The notes under the pieces are model-generated. The model did not search any database. It was given only the letters and a program-made list of their open reading frames with translations, and was not told the DNA's origin. A stretch of DNA of 64,000 nt from an uncultured Bacteroidales bacterium (GTDB lineage: Bacteria > Bacteroidota > Bacteroidia > Bacteroidales > F082): assembly GCA_947303085.1 (NCBI GenBank), contig CAMYXP010000001.1:186001-250000 (forward strand). The letters are read 5' to 3'. Shown here piece after piece: positions 60,196-64,000 of the stretch. The translations under genes and the position numbers were made by a program. The stretch's first letter is position 1. The number at the start of each line of letters is the position of its first letter.

Positions 60196-60203
60196 TAAAT
60201 TTG
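60196..60203 (+). promoter_or_regulatory. -7 promoter element for the PAS protein; decides its start
   Basis: TAAATTTG. The in-frame TTG at 60201 is inside it, so translation starts at ATG 60225. Confidence 0.55.
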
Positions 60204-60224
60204 CGGAAAATTTATTCTAAAACT

Positions 60225-60548
60225 ATGGATTTTGATTTCTTAAAAGAAGTGAATTTGGCTGTCACGGTAAGCGACACCGAAGGTAATGTGTTATATCAAA
60301 ACAACAGCTCTGTCGACGTGAACGGCGACGTGCGCGGCAAAAACATGATGGGCTGCCATAACGAGCGCTCGCAACAAATTATCAAACATCTGCTCAACGA
60401 CGCTGCCACCAACGTCTATACGATTTCCAAAAAGGGTAAGAAAAAACTGATTTACCAGACGCCTTGGTATGAAGATGGAAAAACGAGAGGACTGATCGAA
60501 TTATCGATAGTCCTCCCGGATGAAATGCCGCATTACGACCGCGGATAA
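60225..60548 (+). CDS. Small stand-alone PAS-domain protein
   Basis: 107-residue cytoplasmic protein that is essentially a single PAS fold. LAVTVSDTEGNVLYQNNSS opens it, then a helix with GCHNERSQQIIKHLL, and final strands TRGLIELSIVLPD. PAS domains bind small ligands or cofactors; here no kinase, cyclase or DNA-binding output is attached, so it must act through a partner or be a simple sensor. Single gene, divergent from lptF/G and convergent with ackA (stop codons adjacent). Confidence 0.75.
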   Translation: MDFDFLKEVNLAVTVSDTEGNVLYQNNSSVDVNGDVRGKNMMGCHNERSQQIIKHLLNDAATNVYTISKKGKKKLIYQTPWYEDGKTRGLIELSIVLPDEMPHYDRG

Positions 60549-60549
60549 A

Positions 60550-61749
60550 TTATTTTACCAAATCAAACGTATCCTTCGCGATCATATATTCCTCATCGGT
60601 AGGATATACAACCACTTTCACCTTTGAGTCAGGTGTTGAGATGACGGCTGCGTCGCCCATGATGCTCTCGTTCAATTTCTTGTCGATCTTGATGCCGAAG
60701 AACTCCATGTTCTCGAGGATAGCCTCACGCATAAACCAGGCGTTCTCGCCGATACCGCCTGTCATCACGAGGACGTCCATGCCGTTCATGATGGCTGCGT
60801 AGGCGCCGATGTATTTCTTCACGCGGTGCGCGAACATGTTGAACGCGTAGGTGCAGCGTTCGTCGCCGGCGTCACGGCCCGCGCGCACGTCACGCATATC
60901 CTGTGAGTTGCCGGTGATGCCGATGAGACCTGATTTTTTGTTCACCAAAGTGTTCATCTCCTTGGTGTTGTAGCCTTCCTTGTCCATGATGTACATGAAA
61001 GCGCCAAGGTCGAGGTCGCCGGTGCGGCTGCCCATCACGAGGCCTTCAACTGGTGTGAAGCCCATTGATGTCTCCACCGACTTGCCGTTTTCGACTGCCG
61101 CGATAGATGCGCCTGAGCCGAGGTGGCATGTGACGATCTTTGTGTTTTTCCAGTCTTTGCCAACGTATTCAGCGGCTTTCTCAGCGACGTATTTATGGCT
61201 GGTGCCGTGGAATCCGTAGCGGCGTACACGATATTTCTCGTAGTATTCGTAAGGAATTGCATAGAGATATGCCTCTGGTGGCATGGTGGCGTGGAACGAG
61301 GTGTCGAACACTGCTGCCATCGGGATGCCCGGAAGCACTGCCTGCATTGCGGCGATGCCCTGCAAAGCGCCTGGGTTGTGCAATGGAGCGAGGTCGCACA
61401 AGTCCTTAATCATGCTGATGACGTTGTCGTCGATACGGACGCTGTGAGTGAACTTCTCTCCGCCGTGTGCCACACGGTGACCCACCGCCTTGATCTCTTT
61501 CAGGTCGCTGATGACGCCGTATTCTTTATTCGTAAGTGCCTGAAGCACAATCTTGATACCCTCTGTGTGGTTCGGAATAGGAAGCTGCTCGTAGTGTTTC
61601 TGTCCGTTCCATTTGTGGGTGAATTCGCCCATCTCGAGGCCGATGCGCTCGAGCAAGCCCTTCGCCAATACTGAGTGGTTTTTCTCGTCCATCTCAATCA
61701 ACTGATATTTGATTGATGACGAACCGCAATTTAAAACTAATATTTTCAT
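60550..61749 (-). CDS. ackA: Acetate kinase
   Basis: 399-residue enzyme of the ASKHA fold that makes ATP from acetyl phosphate and ADP, producing acetate. The ATG at 61749 is chosen because it starts MKILVLNCGSSSIKYQL, the conserved kinase N-terminus. The active-site segments VAHGGEKFT, RYGFHGTSHKYV, HLGSGASIAAV and GGIGENAWFMREAI are intact. Second gene of the pta-ackA operon. Confidence 0.97.
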   Translation of the reverse strand: MKILVLNCGSSSIKYQLIEMDEKNHSVLAKGLLERIGLEMGEFTHKWNGQKHYEQLPIPNHTEGIKIVLQALTNKEYGVISDLKEIKAVGHRVAHGGEKFTHSVRIDDNVISMIKDLCDLAPLHNPGALQGIAAMQAVLPGIPMAAVFDTSFHATMPPEAYLYAIPYEYYEKYRVRRYGFHGTSHKYVAEKAAEYVGKDWKNTKIVTCHLGSGASIAAVENGKSVETSMGFTPVEGLVMGSRTGDLDLGAFMYIMDKEGYNTKEMNTLVNKKSGLIGITGNSQDMRDVRAGRDAGDERCTYAFNMFAHRVKKYIGAYAAIMNGMDVLVMTGGIGENAWFMREAILENMEFFGIKIDKKLNESIMGDAAVISTPDSKVKVVVYPTDEEYMIAKDTFDLVK

Positions 61750-61769
61750 AAAACTTTCAACTTTAAACA

Positions 61770-61805
61770 TTTTAACTACTCTAAACTCTACACTCTAAAC
61801 TCTCA
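61770..61805 (-). repeat. TTTAGAGT repeat beginning at the pta stop codon
   Basis: On the minus strand it starts with the TGA stop (TGAGAGTTTAGAGTGTAG...) and continues into GTAGTTAAAATG. It shares 22 bases with the copies at 33.1 and 47.2 kb and is in the same orientation relative to the gene it follows. Confidence 0.8.
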
Positions 61806-62813
61806 ATTTTTCTGTGCGATTGCCTGGTTGCAAGTGATAGCAACGAGTTTGTAAACATCGTCAATTGAGCAGCCGCGGCTGAGGTCGTTGCAAGGTTTTG
61901 CCAAGCCTTGTAGCACCGGACCCACTGCTTCGGCGCCGGCGAGACGCTGCACGAGTTTGTAAGCGATGTTACCGACCTCGAGGCATGGGAACACCAATGT
62001 GTTGGCTTTACCAGCGACTGGGCTGCCTGGAGCCTTGCTCGAGCCTACTGATGGCACGATGGCGGCGTCAGCCTGCAATTCACCGTCGAGGACAAGGTCA
62101 GGACGGCGTTCCTGTGCGATGCGTGTTGCCTCGATGACTTTGTCGACCACTTCGTGTTTTGCCGAACCCTTTGTCGAGAAGCTCAAGATGGCTGTCACAG
62201 GGTCGATCTTGGCGATGGCCTTTGCTGTGTCGGCGGTGCAGATTGCGATTTCGGCGAGCTGTTCGGCTGTCGGCATTGGTGTCACTGCGCAGTCGGCGAA
62301 CACCATGCGGCCGTTGGTGCCGTAAGGGCAACCTTCTGGTAAGAACATAGTGAAAGCGCCTGAAACGCATGTCACGCCTGGCACAGTCTTGATGATCTGC
62401 AAGGCCGGACGGAGCATGTCGCCTGTGGTTGAGCGAGCGCCGCTGACGAGACCGTCGGCTTCGCCTGCCTTCACCATCAAAATGCCGAGGTACATGAAGT
62501 TACCTGCGAGGTCGTATGCCTGCTCAGGTGTCATGCCTTTGCTCTTACGAAGTTCGAACAGCAAATCGGCATATTTCTGACGCTCAGGGTTGGTCTGAGG
62601 GTCGATGATGCGAGCGTTCTTGATGTTTTTCAGTCCGAATTCCGCGACCATGTCGGCGATCTTCTGGGCTGGTCCGATTAAAATGACATCAGCGATGCCG
62701 TCGGCGATGATGCGGTCGGCTGCCTTTAATGTTCTCGGTTCGTCTCCTTCAGGGAGCACGATGCGCTGTTTGTTAGCTTGCGCGTTAGCGATAATTTCTT
62801 CAATAAGTCCCAT
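61803..62813 (-). CDS. pta: Phosphate acetyltransferase
   Basis: 336-residue short-form enzyme (single catalytic domain) that converts acetyl-CoA and phosphate to acetyl phosphate for AckA. Conserved segments include VLPEGDEPRTLKAADRI, GLVSGARSTTGDMLRPALQ, and GKANTLVFPCLEVGNIAYKL. It takes the acetyl-CoA that PFOR makes, completing the acetate pathway. Its stop begins a TTTAGAGT repeat in the short gap before ackA. Confidence 0.96.
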   Translation of the reverse strand: MGLIEEIIANAQANKQRIVLPEGDEPRTLKAADRIIADGIADVILIGPAQKIADMVAEFGLKNIKNARIIDPQTNPERQKYADLLFELRKSKGMTPEQAYDLAGNFMYLGILMVKAGEADGLVSGARSTTGDMLRPALQIIKTVPGVTCVSGAFTMFLPEGCPYGTNGRMVFADCAVTPMPTAEQLAEIAICTADTAKAIAKIDPVTAILSFSTKGSAKHEVVDKVIEATRIAQERRPDLVLDGELQADAAIVPSVGSSKAPGSPVAGKANTLVFPCLEVGNIAYKLVQRLAGAEAVGPVLQGLAKPCNDLSRGCSIDDVYKLVAITCNQAIAQKN

Positions 62814-62858
62814 CGTTCAATTATTTATAGATTTTAAAATTTTCTAAAAAATATTCTG

Positions 62859-62866
62859 CAAAAATA
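62859..62866 (-). promoter_or_regulatory. -7 promoter element for pta-ackA
   Basis: TATTTTTG on the minus strand, about 46 bp before the pta ATG. Confidence 0.5.
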
Positions 62867-62899
62867 CAAATCTTATAATTAAAATCCAAATTTTTTCAA

Positions 62900-62907
62900 T
62901 ATTTTTG
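62900..62907 (+). promoter_or_regulatory. -7 promoter element for the DUF4271 gene
   Basis: TATTTTTG, 25 bp before the ATG at 62933. Confidence 0.5.
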
Positions 62908-62932
62908 CAGAATAAAATTAAGATGAAATTCG

Positions 62933-63670
62933 ATGAACGACACTATTGATTTTCAAATAGTTACAGAAAACATCACTTCTATGCTCGAACCGCATGAGCG
63001 TGTGGTGGAGTATATCTCGCCTTCGTGGAATTTCATCATTGTTTTCCTGGCGATGTTGATGATGGTACTCAACAAACAGCTTTTCACCCAGCGTTTCCGC
63101 ACAATGCTCGCCGTGTTTTTTCAGCCATCAGATTTCGATAAGATGTCGCGCGAGTGGAACCCTGTGATGAGCGTCAACGGACTCTCGTTTTTCATCACCT
63201 ACGTGGCACTTCTTGGCTTGATAATTCAAAAAATAGTGGTGGTTTTCTCAGGGAAAACTATGCTTTACAGCGGCTGGGGCTTCTACGTCGACGTCTGCTT
63301 GTTCATAGCCACTATTCTGATTTTGCAGTATCTTTTCATCAATCTTTACGGCTGGCTTTTCGGCTTCGAGGCGGCGACCAACCACCACGAGGTGACCCAT
63401 CTTTCGTGCATGACGTGGCTCAACATCGTGATGATAGTTTTCGGACTTGTTATATTATTTTATCCGACAAAAATTATTTTATCAATAATAATCATAGTTT
63501 TGCTAATAATAACAGGGGTTCGCGTGATAAAAACATTTTTTGAGTTTCAAATTTTATCAAAAATGAATTTGTTTAATATTTTTTTGTATCTTTGCACCCT
63601 CGAAATTATACCACTGTCGGTTGCCGTCACAATGCTTCGACGTTTGATTGTAACTAATTGTGTATTATAG
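62933..63670 (+). CDS. DUF4271-like multi-spanning membrane protein
   Basis: 245-residue integral membrane protein with about six helices. The first (~29-46, FIIVFLAMLMMVLNKQLF) follows a short acidic N-terminus. The arrangement and the hemD gene after it fit the Bacteroidota DUF4271 family, whose function is unknown. The ATG at 62933 is used; an ATG at 62923 is in another frame that stops at once. The following hemD gene starts 24 bp later. Confidence 0.8.
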   Translation: MNDTIDFQIVTENITSMLEPHERVVEYISPSWNFIIVFLAMLMMVLNKQLFTQRFRTMLAVFFQPSDFDKMSREWNPVMSVNGLSFFITYVALLGLIIQKIVVVFSGKTMLYSGWGFYVDVCLFIATILILQYLFINLYGWLFGFEAATNHHEVTHLSCMTWLNIVMIVFGLVILFYPTKIILSIIIIVLLIITGVRVIKTFFEFQILSKMNLFNIFLYLCTLEIIPLSVAVTMLRRLIVTNCVL

Positions 63671-63694
63671 GTTTATAAAAATGTTTTTGAAAAA

Positions 63695-64000
63695 ATGAAG
63701 GTTAAAAACATACTTGTTTCACAGCCAAAACCAGCTGATATTTCTAAGACACATTGGGAAAGTATCATCAAAAAGTATAATGTTAAGATAGATTTTGAGA
63801 AATTCATCAGGCTGGAGGGCGTGGAAGCTTCCGAGTTGAGGCAGGACCACGTGAAACTCACCGATTATACCGCCATCATCCTGACAAGCCGCAACGCAGT
63901 GGATCATTTCTTCCGCATCGCTAAGGAAATGCGCTACACGGTGCCTGACGACCTCAAATATTTCTGTGTGAATGAGTCGACGGCATTATATCTCCAGCAT
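63695..64000 (+). CDS. hemD: Uroporphyrinogen-III synthase, 5' part
   Basis: The frame runs from ATG 63695 to the end of the window without a stop (102 codons seen). The product begins MKVKNILVSQPKPADIS and contains YTAIILTSRNAVDHFFRIA and FCVNESTALYLQ. These match the N-terminal half of HemD, which cyclises hydroxymethylbilane to uroporphyrinogen III in haem or corrinoid synthesis. The rest of the gene lies outside the window. Confidence 0.85.
   Translation, partial: MKVKNILVSQPKPADISKTHWESIIKKYNVKIDFEKFIRLEGVEASELRQDHVKLTDYTAIILTSRNAVDHFFRIAKEMRYTVPDDLKYFCVNESTALYLQH

Overview
This 64 kb window is chromosomal DNA from a member of the Bacteroidota, most likely an anaerobic, uncultured member of the Bacteroidales. 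Several independent signs point there. Intergenic regions carry the Bacteroidota -7 promoter element TAnnTTTG. The giant type IX secretion (T9SS) translocon protein SprA/Sov is encoded, together with three exported proteins that end in a T9SS sorting domain. There are TonB-linked outer-membrane receptors and barrels, a GH92 mannosidase lipoprotein, and the DAHP synthase/chorismate mutase fusion typical of the phylum. The presence of T9SS argues against the genus Bacteroides itself. Pyruvate:ferredoxin oxidoreductase, Pta-AckA and a phosphofructokinase with pyrophosphate-type motifs indicate anaerobic fermentation to acetate.

Layout. 0-10 kb: a partial repeat-domain protein, a CorA-type Mg channel, a T9SS-exported Asp-box protein, the GH92 alpha-mannosidase lipoprotein and an outer-membrane receptor. 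10-19 kb: housekeeping genes (YitT-type membrane protein, ruvB, a SPOR protein, asnS-rpoN-PAP2-like operon, DAHP synthase/chorismate mutase). 19-27 kb: T9SS-exported subtilisin, a small barrel whose signal peptide contains a dispersed repeat, polyprenyl diphosphate synthase, glyA, 5-formyl-THF cyclo-ligase, and a transglutaminase-like protein. 27-31.5 kb: PFOR, a Cys/His-rich lipoprotein and a DivIC/FtsB-like protein. 31.5-38 kb: another transglutaminase-like protein, then a tonB-LytTR-TPR operon, and gcvH-vanZ. 38-46 kb: ruvA-sprA. 46-52 kb: phosphofructokinase, aspartate kinase, and a porin-membrane protein-aldo/keto reductase operon. 52-60 kb: deoC and an operon of lptF/G permease, two glycosyltransferases, ettA and a T9SS-exported GLUG protein. 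60-64 kb: a PAS-domain protein, pta-ackA, a DUF4271 membrane protein and the start of hemD.

How the genes work together. Sugars pass through glycolysis (PPi-type PFK), PFOR and Pta-AckA to acetate. GlyA, GcvH and the formyl-THF ligase belong to one-carbon metabolism. SprA exports the three T9SS clients, and TonB energises receptors like the one at 7.6-10.1 kb. LptF/G and the glycosyltransferases serve the cell envelope.

No large unfamiliar gene system, CRISPR array, tRNA, rRNA or transposase was seen, and no intergenic gap exceeds about 270 bp. The less ordinary content lies between genes. One dispersed repeat family (ends GTCATTTCGA/TCGAAATGAC) occurs in mRNA leaders and once inside a signal-peptide coding region. 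Two other short repeat families begin exactly at, or span, stop codons. Two near-identical palindromes act as terminators. All motif and coordinate statements are by eye; no database search was run.
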